In this document: positions 1 through 5,801 of the stretch, piece by piece
How the letters are laid out: the number at the start of each line of letters is the position of its first letter
How positions within the stretch are numbered: the first letter of the stretch is position 1
From: Actinomycetota bacterium
Lineage (GTDB): Bacteria; Actinomycetota; Thermoleophilia; Solirubrobacterales; Solirubrobacteraceae
Assembly (NCBI GenBank): GCA_019348575.1
Contig: JAHWJE010000113.1
Span: forward strand, 1-6,196
Direction: 5' to 3'
DNA: 6,196 nt
Translations under genes and position numbers: made by a program
Notes under the pieces: model-generated
What the model saw: the letters and a program-made list of their open reading frames with translations, nothing else
The model's database searches: none
Told to the model about the DNA's origin: nothing

Positions 1-416
1 AGCGCCAGCAGCACGACGCCGACGAGCTTTGCGACGGTGATCGGCTGCCTGGCGACGCCAAGCAGCCCGAGCTGGTCGACGATGATCGACAGCGTGAGCT
101 GCCCGGCGATCGAGGCCGCGACGACCCCGCCGGCACCGAGCGAGCCCACCGTCACGAGGACCGTCGTGACGTAGGCCGCCCCCAGCAGCCCGCCCGTGAG
201 GTAGTACCAGGGCATGCCGCGGGCCCCGCTGAGCTGCCCGAGACCGCCCTTCGCCAGCCCCGCGATCAGCGCCAGGAACACGGTGCCCAGCGCGAACGAG
301 AGGAACGCCGCCTGAAACGTGCCGACCGAGCGGCCCAGCGTCGAGTTGATCGGCGCCTGCAGCGCCACGAGACCGCCCGCCACAGCGGTCAGGATGACCG
401 CCAGGCCGCGGTCCAT
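1..416 (-). CDS. YdcZ/DUF606-type DMT-superfamily membrane transporter, C-terminus cut by window edge
   Basis: This is an inner-membrane protein of the small YdcZ (DUF606) branch of the drug/metabolite transporter superfamily; the substrate cannot be told from sequence. Seen: 138 codons from ATG 416 to the window edge without a stop. The start MDRGLAVILTAVAGGLVALQ is followed by APINSTLGRSVGT, close to the family's N-terminal asparagine-containing helix. Further hydrophobic stretches lie at about residues 35-55, 70-92, 95-113 and 128-138, and the family-typical VDQLGLLGV lies near residue 113-121. Single-repeat members are about 140-150 aa, so only the last few residues are probably missing; a longer two-repeat form cannot be excluded. 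The ATG follows the polA stop directly (TAGATG). A GGAGG (429-425) sits 8 bases before the ATG, inside the last polA codons, which supports this start and translational coupling to polA. Family assignment is fairly secure; function is not. Confidence 0.8.
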   Translation of the reverse strand, partial: MDRGLAVILTAVAGGLVALQAPINSTLGRSVGTFQAAFLSFALGTVFLALIAGLAKGGLGQLSGARGMPWYYLTGGLLGAAYVTTVLVTVGSLGAGGVVAASIAGQLTLSIIVDQLGLLGVARQPITVAKLVGVVLLA

Positions 417-2993
417 CTACTTGGCCTCCATCCACGTCGGTCCGACGCCGATGTCGACGGCGAGCGGGGGGTCGTGCTCCCAGACGGCGCACATCTCGCG
501 GCGGATCAGCTCGCGCACGCCCTCGACCTCGTCGGGCGGCCCCTCGAACAGCAGCTCGTCGTGCACCGTCAGGATCGGCCGAACCGCCGAGTCGCGCAGC
601 GCCGCGTCGACGCGGACCAGCGCGAGCTTCATGACGTCGGCCGCCGTTCCCTGGATGACGGTGTTGACGGCAAGGCGCTCGCCGAGCGTGCGGACCTGCC
701 AGTTGCGCGCCTTGAGCTCGGGGATCTGACGCCGCCGCCCCCACAGCGTCGTGACGTGGCCGATCTCGGTCGCGCTGGCGATCGTGCCCTCGATGAACGC
801 GCGAACGGCCGGAAAGCGCTCGAGGTAGGTGTCGATGATCTCCTTGGCCTCCTCGCGCGGGATGCCGAGCCGGTCGGCGAGACCGTAGTCGCTGAGGCCG
901 TAGACGATCCCGTAGTTGATCATCTTCGCCTGCGAGCGCTGGCCGAGATCCAGCTGATCGGGCGGGGTGCTGAAGACCTTCGACGCCGTCGCGGTATGGA
1001 CGTCCTCGCCGCGCACGAAGATCTCCTTGAGGACGGGCTCGCCGGCGATGTGGGCGAGCACCCGCAGCTCGACCTGCTCGTAGTCGGCGCTCAGCAGCAC
1101 GTTGCCCGGCGCGGCGTCGAAGCAGCCCCGGATCTCGCGCCCCAGCGGGGTGCGGATCGGGACATTCTGCATGTTCGGGTTCGTCGACGCCAGGCGGCCG
1201 GTCGTCGCGGCCGCCTGCAGGAACGTCGTGTGGATGCGCGACTGCCCGTCGACGAGCTGCGGCAGGACGCTGAAGTACGTCTTGTCGAGCTGGTTGAGCT
1301 CCCGCCAGCGCTCGATCAGCGGGATGATCTCGTGCTCTGCGCGGATCGCCTGCAGCACGCGCGCGTCGGTCGAGAAGCCGGTCTTGCCGCGGCGCTTCTT
1401 CGACAGCCCGAGCTTGACGAAGAGGATCTCGCCGAGCTGCTGCGGCGAGCCGATGACGAACTCCGTGCCGGCGAGCGCGAAGATCCTGCGCTCCAGGTCG
1501 CGCACCTCGTCGCGCACGCGCGCGGTGATCTCCCGCAGGCGATCGGTGTTCAGCCGCACGCCCGCGACCTCCATCCGGCGCAGCACCGGCACGAGCGGCA
1601 GCTCGATCTCCTGCATCACGGTCTCCAGGCCGCGCGCGACGATCTGCTCTCGCTGCCAGGCGGACAGCTCGCCGACCAGGATCGCCTCGGCCGCGACCTC
1701 GTCCTCGATCCCCGGCGCGCCCAGGCCGCGCTCCTCGAGCAGCTCGCGCAGCGGATAGCCGCGCCGCGCGGGCTCGAGCAGGTACGCCCCGAGCAGGACG
1801 TCGTGCGCGAGGTTCGGCGGCACGACGCCGAGCGCCTTGGCGTCGTAGGCGACCACGGGGCGGTCGCCCGCGGCGGCGACAAGCTGCGCGGGATCGTCCA
1901 TCGTGCCGGTGAGAACCTCGCCGCCGGCGCCCACGGCGAAGCGCCACGGCGCGTCGACGGCGAGCAGCTCGCCCTCCGGGATCTCGGGCGCGCGCGCGAC
2001 GAGCACGAGCTCCTGCGCCTGCAGCGACGCGACGTCTGCCAGCCGCCCGGCTCGCACGCGCGCGGACACCTCCGTCGACGCCTCCGGCACGGGCGCCGCC
2101 TCCTCGGCGCCCAGGAACTCCTCGAGGCGGCGCAGCGGATCGCGCAGCTCGAACTCGCGAAAGACCTCGCGCAACCGCGAGCGGTCGGGCTTCAGCGACG
2201 CCGCGGCGACGACGTCGAGGTCGACCGGCAGGTCGCGGCGCATCGTCGCGAGGATCTTCGAGACCCGCGCGTCCTCGCTGTGCTCCGCCAGGTTCTGCTT
2301 GCGCTTGGCCCCCGAGATCTGGTCGATCGAGCTGAGCACGCCCTCGAGGTCGCCGAAGGTCTGCAGCAGCTGCGCGGCCGTCTTGTCGCCGATCCCGGGA
2401 ACGCCCGGGATGTTGTCGCTCGTGTCGCCCTTCAGCCCGTAGAAGTCGGGAATCTGCTCGGGCGCGATGCCGTAGCGCTCGATCACGGCGGCGTGGTCGT
2501 AGAGCTTCGTGTCCGTGATCCCGCGCGACGTCGCCATCACCGTGACGAGGCCGTCCGGGTCGATCAGCTGAAACGCGTCGCGATCGCCGGTGACGATCAC
2601 GACCGGGATCGACTGCTCGCGCGCGCGCTCGGCGAGCGTCGCGATGACGTCGTCGGCCTCGAAGCCCTCCAGCCGCGTGTTCGTGTAGCCGAACGCCTCC
2701 ACGAGCGGCTCGAAGTGCGGCCACTGCTCCATCAGAAGGTCCGGCCGGGTCGACCGGCCGGCCTTGTACTCGGTGTAGACCTCCCTGCGCCCGCTGGACC
2801 CCGCGTCCCAGACGACGACGGTCGGCTTCGTGCCGTGCTCGGTGAGGATCTTCACGAGCATCGAGGCGAAGCCGAAGATCGCGTTCGTGGGAAAGCCGGT
2901 CGAGGTCGCGATCGACTCGGGCAGCGCGAAGAACGCCCGGTAGACGAGCGAGTTGCCGTCGATCAGGTAGAGCTCGTCGAGCCGCTCGGCCAT
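417..2993 (-). CDS. polA: DNA polymerase I (5' nuclease and polymerase active, proofreading domain degenerate)
   Basis: DNA polymerase I fills gaps, removes RNA primers from Okazaki fragments and takes part in excision repair in the cytoplasm. Seen, in order: a 5' nuclease domain (about 1-290) with metal-binding acidic residues at D12, D63, D114/D115, D137/D139 and D190/D193 and a helix-hairpin-helix near GVPGIGDKTA (197-206); a remnant of the 3'-5' exonuclease fold (about 340-440) where the DxE motif reads VDAP and the later Tyr/Asp motif is not recognisable, so proofreading is probably lost; and a polymerase domain (about 455-858) with TTGRLASTNPNMQNVP (597-612), motif A around D637, motif B R686-K690-Y694-Y698 and motif C HDE 811-813. 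Y694 aligns with E. coli F762. At 858 aa it is a normal length for actinobacterial PolA. ATG 2993 is the likely start because an in-frame TAG lies 15 bases upstream (3008-3006); the ribosome site is weak (GGAC). The ydcZ-like gene follows without a gap. Confidence 0.97.
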   Translation of the reverse strand: MAERLDELYLIDGNSLVYRAFFALPESIATSTGFPTNAIFGFASMLVKILTEHGTKPTVVVWDAGSSGRREVYTEYKAGRSTRPDLLMEQWPHFEPLVEAFGYTNTRLEGFEADDVIATLAERAREQSIPVVIVTGDRDAFQLIDPDGLVTVMATSRGITDTKLYDHAAVIERYGIAPEQIPDFYGLKGDTSDNIPGVPGIGDKTAAQLLQTFGDLEGVLSSIDQISGAKRKQNLAEHSEDARVSKILATMRRDLPVDLDVVAAASLKPDRSRLREVFREFELRDPLRRLEEFLGAEEAAPVPEASTEVSARVRAGRLADVASLQAQELVLVARAPEIPEGELLAVDAPWRFAVGAGGEVLTGTMDDPAQLVAAAGDRPVVAYDAKALGVVPPNLAHDVLLGAYLLEPARRGYPLRELLEERGLGAPGIEDEVAAEAILVGELSAWQREQIVARGLETVMQEIELPLVPVLRRMEVAGVRLNTDRLREITARVRDEVRDLERRIFALAGTEFVIGSPQQLGEILFVKLGLSKKRRGKTGFSTDARVLQAIRAEHEIIPLIERWRELNQLDKTYFSVLPQLVDGQSRIHTTFLQAAATTGRLASTNPNMQNVPIRTPLGREIRGCFDAAPGNVLLSADYEQVELRVLAHIAGEPVLKEIFVRGEDVHTATASKVFSTPPDQLDLGQRSQAKMINYGIVYGLSDYGLADRLGIPREEAKEIIDTYLERFPAVRAFIEGTIASATEIGHVTTLWGRRRQIPELKARNWQVRTLGERLAVNTVIQGTAADVMKLALVRVDAALRDSAVRPILTVHDELLFEGPPDEVEGVRELIRREMCAVWEHDPPLAVDIGVGPTWMEAK
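425..429 (-). promoter_or_regulatory. Shine-Dalgarno of the ydcZ-like gene, inside polA
   Basis: GGAGG on the minus strand, 8 bases before ATG 416 and embedded in the last polA codons (Met-Glu-Ala-Lys-stop). It fixes the downstream start and implies that ribosomes finishing polA can reinitiate on the transporter gene. Confidence 0.6.
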
Positions 2994-3128
2994 CGGTCCG
3001 GCACTCTACGCATCCGGACGAGCGCCTCCGGGGCAGCGGTTATGGTGCGCTCGGGACCTCGGGCACTACACGCCGACCCGGCGGTGGGATGCTGGAACCG
3101 GCGCCACCGCGCTGCGTATGCTCGCGTG
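2994..3128. promoter_or_regulatory. Divergent intergenic region between polA and the TIGR01777 gene
   Basis: These 135 bases separate polA (minus) from the epimerase-like gene (plus) and must hold the 5' control regions of both unless transcripts start inside genes. On the minus strand a weak -10-like TAGAGT (3008-3003) ends 9 bases before the polA ATG, without a convincing -35. An alternative CATAAC lies at 3044-3039. A GGAGG at 3029-3025 precedes an out-of-frame ATG (3013) and does not serve polA. The plus-strand element is listed separately. No convincing inverted repeat or riboswitch was seen. Confidence 0.45.
3094..3122 (+). promoter_or_regulatory. Candidate promoter of the TIGR01777 gene, possibly giving a leaderless mRNA
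   Basis: GGAACC at 3094-3099 is followed after 15 bases by CGTATGCT (3115-3122). Read as an ECF-sigma-type promoter this is GGAAC-N16-CGT, close to the usual GGAAC/CGT(T) pattern. Read as a housekeeping promoter, TATGCT (3117-3122) fits TAnnnT with a 17-base spacer but a poor -35. Under the housekeeping reading, transcription would begin at or very near the ATG at 3129; the ECF reading points to the same few bases. No Shine-Dalgarno precedes that ATG, which agrees with a leaderless message, common in actinobacteria. This is pattern matching by eye on one site, so confidence is modest. Confidence 0.38.
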
Positions 3129-4031
3129 ATGCGGGTGACCGTCACGGGCGCCACCGGCCGCATCGGGCGCCGGCTCGTCGCGGCGCTCGAGCAGCGCGGC
3201 GACGAGGTCACGGCGCTCTCGCGCGATCCGGACAGGGCGAGCGAGCTGCTCGGCGTCGAGGCCTTCGCCTGGGACCTCAAGCAGGACGCCGCGCCGAAGC
3301 AGGCGCTCACCGGCCGCGACGCGATCGTCCACCTCGCCGGCGAGGACGTCGGTCAGCGCTGGACCGCCAAGGTCAAGGCCGAGATCCTCGACAGCCGCGA
3401 GCGCGGGACGCGCAACATCGTCGCCGCCATCTTCGACGCCGAGCCGCGCCCGCGGGCGCTCGTCTGCGCGTCGGCGTCAGGCTTCTACGGGGCGCGCAAG
3501 GACGAGATCGTCGACGAGTCGGCCGCTCCCGGCCACGACTGGCTGGCCCAGGTCGTGACGCGCTGGGAGCGCGAGGCGCAGACCGCGCAGGCCGCCACGC
3601 GCACGGTGATGGTCCGCACGGGGATCGTGCTCGACGCCGGCGGCGGCGCGCTGGCGAAGATGCTGCCCCCGTTCAGGGCGGGGATCGGCGGGCCGATCGG
3701 CGGCGGCAAGCAGTACATGCCGTGGATCCACCTCGACGACCTCGTCGGCATCTACATCGCGGCGATCGACAACCCGACGTTCCAGGGGCCGATCAACGCC
3801 TCGGCCCCCGAGCCCGTCACGAACAAGCAGTTCGCCAAGGCGCTCGGCCGCGCGCTGCACCGGCCCGCCCTCGTCCCCGTGCCGGGCTTCACCGTCAAGC
3901 TCCTGTACGGCGAGATGAGCCAGATCGTGCTGAACGGCGTGCGCATGGTGCCCGGTCGCGTCGGCGAGCTCGGCTATGAGTTCAAGCACCCCGATCTGGA
4001 CGAGGCGCTGCGCGACACGCTGGCCCGCTGA
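3129..4031 (+). CDS. TIGR01777-family NAD(P)-dependent epimerase-like protein (YfcH-like, SDR fold)
   Basis: A 300-aa atypical/extended short-chain dehydrogenase of the TIGR01777 group (E. coli YfcH and relatives). Members bind NAD(P)(H), but the substrate is generally unknown. Seen: an N-terminal Rossmann motif GATGRIG (7-13); the family block HLAGEDVGQRW (68-78) followed by the SRERGT block (89-94); the ASASGFYG strand/loop (114-121) with the family's Ser and Tyr-Gly; WLAQVVTRWEREA (138-150), in a place where classical SDR enzymes carry YxxxK; PWIHLDDLVGIY (198-209); NASAPEPVTNKQF (223-235); and a DUF1731-like tail from VPVPGF (250-255) through GEM (261-263) to GYEFKHPDLDEAL (282-294). The length matches the family. 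ATG 3129 is chosen because the first beta strand starts at once (MRVTVTG); an in-frame GTG at 3126 would add one residue. There is no Shine-Dalgarno. The gene is monocistronic, divergent from polA and convergent with the liv operon, so context gives no substrate clue. Confidence 0.93.
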   Translation: MRVTVTGATGRIGRRLVAALEQRGDEVTALSRDPDRASELLGVEAFAWDLKQDAAPKQALTGRDAIVHLAGEDVGQRWTAKVKAEILDSRERGTRNIVAAIFDAEPRPRALVCASASGFYGARKDEIVDESAAPGHDWLAQVVTRWEREAQTAQAATRTVMVRTGIVLDAGGGALAKMLPPFRAGIGGPIGGGKQYMPWIHLDDLVGIYIAAIDNPTFQGPINASAPEPVTNKQFAKALGRALHRPALVPVPGFTVKLLYGEMSQIVLNGVRMVPGRVGELGYEFKHPDLDEALRDTLAR

Positions 4032-4057
4032 GCGCGGCGCGCGACCGGCGCCGCTCA
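4029..4057. terminator. Candidate bidirectional hairpin between convergent genes
   Basis: An imperfect GC-rich hairpin: TGAGC (4029-4033) pairs with GCTCA (4053-4057) and GGCGC (4036-4040) with GCGCC (4048-4052), leaving a 2-base bulge (4034-4035) and a 7-base loop. The stem ends are the stop codon of the plus-strand gene and the stop codon of the minus-strand gene. There is no T-run on either side, so it is not a classical intrinsic terminator; U-less hairpins are often proposed in high-GC actinobacteria. It fills the whole 23-base convergent gap. Confidence 0.35.
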
Positions 4058-4282
4058 GCCGCGCTTGCGCTCGTGCTTGCGCCGACCCCAGTCCGATGTC
4101 GGCTTTGCCGGGACGACGAGCCAGACCAGCACGCCGACGACCGTCAGCAGCAGGCCGGAGGCAAGACCGGCGCGCTCGCCGTAGCCCTTCTTGTTGGACA
4201 AAAAGCTCGCGATGATCGCCGACAGCAGCCAGCCGTAGAGCAGGTACAGCGCGTTCGCCCCGATGACGCCGAGCACGGTCAT
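4055..4282 (-). CDS. Small two-helix membrane protein coupled to livF, function unknown
   Basis: I do not recognise a named family. Seen: 75 aa with a hydrophobic helix at about 3-28 (GVIGANALYLLYGWLLSAII in its core), a short basic/polar loop SNKKGYGER (29-37), a second helix at about 39-58 ending in VVPAK, and a very basic C-terminus (GRRKHERKRG). The loop and tail charges suggest both face the cytoplasm side unequally; topology is not certain. Many short bacterial membrane proteins share this two-helix, Lys/Gly-loop layout. The ATG overlaps the livF stop as ATGA (4 bases) without its own clear Shine-Dalgarno, so translation is probably coupled to livF and the gene is the last one of the liv operon. 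Coupling, an unbroken frame, a clear two-helix pattern and a stop right at the convergent hairpin all argue that it is real. A role as an importer accessory is only a guess. Confidence 0.75.
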   Translation of the reverse strand: MTVLGVIGANALYLLYGWLLSAIIASFLSNKKGYGERAGLASGLLLTVVGVLVWLVVPAKPTSDWGRRKHERKRG

Positions 4283-4986
4283 CCGCCGAGGTAGGCCTTC
4301 TGCACGTCGGGATTCGTCCGCAGCGTCGCCGAGCGGTCGGTCATCGCGACGGTGCCGGTCTCGAGCACGTAGGCGCGCTGCGACACCGCGAGCGCGTAGT
4401 TGGCGTTCTGCTCGACGAGCAGGATCGTCGTGCCCTGGCGGTTGATCTCGGCGATCGTCTCGTAGATGCGCTCGACGAGGATCGGCGCGATGCCCATCGA
4501 CGGCTCGTCGAGCAGCAGGAGCTTCGGACGAGCCATCAGCGCGCGCCCGATCGCGAGCATCTGCTGCTCGCCGCCGGACATCGTGCCGGCCTTCTGGCGC
4601 TCGCGCTCCTGCAACCGGGGAAACAGCTCGAAGACGCGTCGCATGTCGTCGACGATCTCGTCGTCGCGGCGCAGGTAGGCGCCCATGTCGAGGTTCTCGC
4701 GCACCGTCATGCGGGGAAAGCAGCGCCGCCCCTCGGGCGCCTGCGAGATCCCGCGCTTGACGATCTCCGCCGGCGGCGTGCGCGTGATGTTCTCGCCCAG
4801 GAAGCGGATGTCGCCGGTGCGCGGCGGCGTCAGCCCCGAGATCGAGCGCAGCGTCGTGGACTTGCCGGCGCCGTTGGCGCCGATCAGCGTGACGCACTCG
4901 CCCTCGTCGACGGTCAGCGAGATGCCCTTCAGCGCGCGGATGTTGCCGTAGTAGGTGTTGATCTCGTCGATCTCCAGAAGCGCCAT
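4279..4986 (-). CDS. livF: Branched-chain amino acid ABC transporter ATP-binding protein LivF
   Basis: One of the two cytoplasmic ATPases that drive a high-affinity branched-chain amino acid (LIV/HAAT-type) importer. Seen in 235 aa: Walker A GANGAGKST (36-44), Q-loop at Q82 (GISQAPEGRRCFPRMTV), ABC signature MSGGEQQ (136-142), Walker B LLLLDEPS (156-163), the D-loop region MGIAPI, and VEQN (191-194), where Gln stands at the H-loop position as is usual in LivF. The end, NPDVQKAYLGG, is the typical LivF tail, and the length matches the family. ATG 4986 overlaps the livG stop by one base (TGATG), and a strong GGAGG lies 6 bases upstream at 4997-4993, so the start is well supported. The 75-aa membrane protein gene follows with a 4-base overlap. 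HAAT relatives also import amides, urea or other amino acids, so the exact substrate is not fixed. Confidence 0.96.
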   Translation of the reverse strand: MALLEIDEINTYYGNIRALKGISLTVDEGECVTLIGANGAGKSTTLRSISGLTPPRTGDIRFLGENITRTPPAEIVKRGISQAPEGRRCFPRMTVRENLDMGAYLRRDDEIVDDMRRVFELFPRLQERERQKAGTMSGGEQQMLAIGRALMARPKLLLLDEPSMGIAPILVERIYETIAEINRQGTTILLVEQNANYALAVSQRAYVLETGTVAMTDRSATLRTNPDVQKAYLGG

Positions 4987-5801
4987 CAGACACCTCCGCC
5001 CTGGCGCTGGCGATCGGCCTCCTGCTTGCCGAGATAGGCCTCGACGACGAGCGGATCGCTACGCACGGTCTGCGGGTCTCCCTCGGAGATCTTCTCGCCG
5101 TGGTCGAGCACCGTGACGTGCTCCGAGACGTCCATGACGACCTTCATGTCGTGCTCGATGAGCAGGATCGACAGCCCGAGCTCGTCGCGCAGGCGCTCCA
5201 TGAAGTCGGTGAGGTCCTCGGACTCCTGCGGGTTCATGCCCGCCGTCGGCTCGTCGAGCAGCAGCAGCTTGGGGTCGGAGGCCAGCGCGCGGGCGATCTC
5301 GACGCGGCGCTGATCCCCGTAGGAGAGGTTCGTCGCAAGCTGCTCGTGCAGCGCCGGCCGCAGGCCGACGTACTCCAGCGCCTCAGCGGCCCTGTCGCGC
5401 ACGCGCTGCTCCTCGCGCCGCACCCACGGCGGCCGCAGGATCGACCCGAACAGACCGGCCTTCATCCGCGCGTGCTGGCCCACCATGACGTTCTCGAGCG
5501 CCGTCATCGTGCCGAACAGGCGGATGTTCTGGAAGGTGCGCGCGATGCCGAGCGCCATGATCTTGTCCGGGCGCATGCCGGTGATGTCCTTGCCCTCGAA
5601 GCGCACGCGCCCGCGCGTCGGCTTGTACAGCCCCGTGAGGATGTTGAAGAACGTCGTCTTGCCGGCGCCGTTGGGGCCGATCAGCGAGACGATCGCTCGC
5701 CGCGGGATCGCGAACGAGACGTCGTTGACCGCGGTCAGGCCGCCGAACTGCTTCGTGATCGACTCGGCGGTGAGGATCGGGCCGGTGCCGTCGGAGCTCA
5801 T
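4986..5801 (-). CDS. livG: Branched-chain amino acid ABC transporter ATP-binding protein LivG
   Basis: The second ATPase of the LIV/HAAT importer, a partner of LivF on the LivH/LivM permease. Seen in 271 aa: Walker A GPNGAGKTT (42-50), Q-loop ARTFQNIRLF (87-96), the LivG-type insertion between Q-loop and signature (about 100-155, including ENVMVGQHARMK), signature LSYGDQRRVEIARAL (159-173), Walker B LLLDEPTAGMNP (180-191), H-loop IEHDM (215-219) and the LivG-type ending GDPQTVRSDPLVVEAYLG. The length fits the family (about 250-290). ATG 5801 is chosen because homology to LivG begins directly after it. A longer in-frame reading to 5996 would add 65 Arg/Ala-rich residues that overlap the LivM tail in another frame. 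A GAGG lies 10 bases upstream. The ATG overlaps the preceding stop as ATGA, and the stop overlaps the livF start by one base, so the three genes form one operon. Confidence 0.96.
   Translation of the reverse strand: MSSDGTGPILTAESITKQFGGLTAVNDVSFAIPRRAIVSLIGPNGAGKTTFFNILTGLYKPTRGRVRFEGKDITGMRPDKIMALGIARTFQNIRLFGTMTALENVMVGQHARMKAGLFGSILRPPWVRREEQRVRDRAAEALEYVGLRPALHEQLATNLSYGDQRRVEIARALASDPKLLLLDEPTAGMNPQESEDLTDFMERLRDELGLSILLIEHDMKVVMDVSEHVTVLDHGEKISEGDPQTVRSDPLVVEAYLGKQEADRQRQGGGV
4993..4997 (-). promoter_or_regulatory. Shine-Dalgarno of livF, inside the end of livG
   Basis: GGAGG on the minus strand, 6 bases before ATG 4986, within the Gly-rich last codons of livG. It is the strongest ribosome-binding site in the operon and decides the livF start. 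Confidence 0.65.

Noticed and set aside
1102..2442. Other open frames within polA on both strands (plus 1102-1758, plus 1903-2442, minus 1616-1882).
   Set aside because: Low-complexity Ser/Arg/Ala translations in shadow frames of polA, with no motif or ribosome site.
474..3128. Very long plus-strand open frame running antisense to polA and in frame into the epimerase gene (1185 codons in all).
   Set aside because: The product is Arg/Ala/Asp/Leu-rich without domains, as expected opposite a high-GC gene. polA on the other strand has full family motifs. Only the part from 3129 is a gene.
2963..3332. Minus-strand frames across the polA upstream region and the start of the epimerase gene.
   Set aside because: They overlap the Rossmann region of a clear plus-strand gene and have no recognisable domain; the GGAGG at 3029-3025 leads only into such a shadow frame.
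4283..4993. Long minus-strand frame opposite in phase to livF that ends in the 75-aa protein (4055-4993).
   Set aside because: Its first three quarters are a +1-type shadow of livF, rich in Arg/Ala; only the last 75 codons have a sensible protein, with a natural start at 4282.
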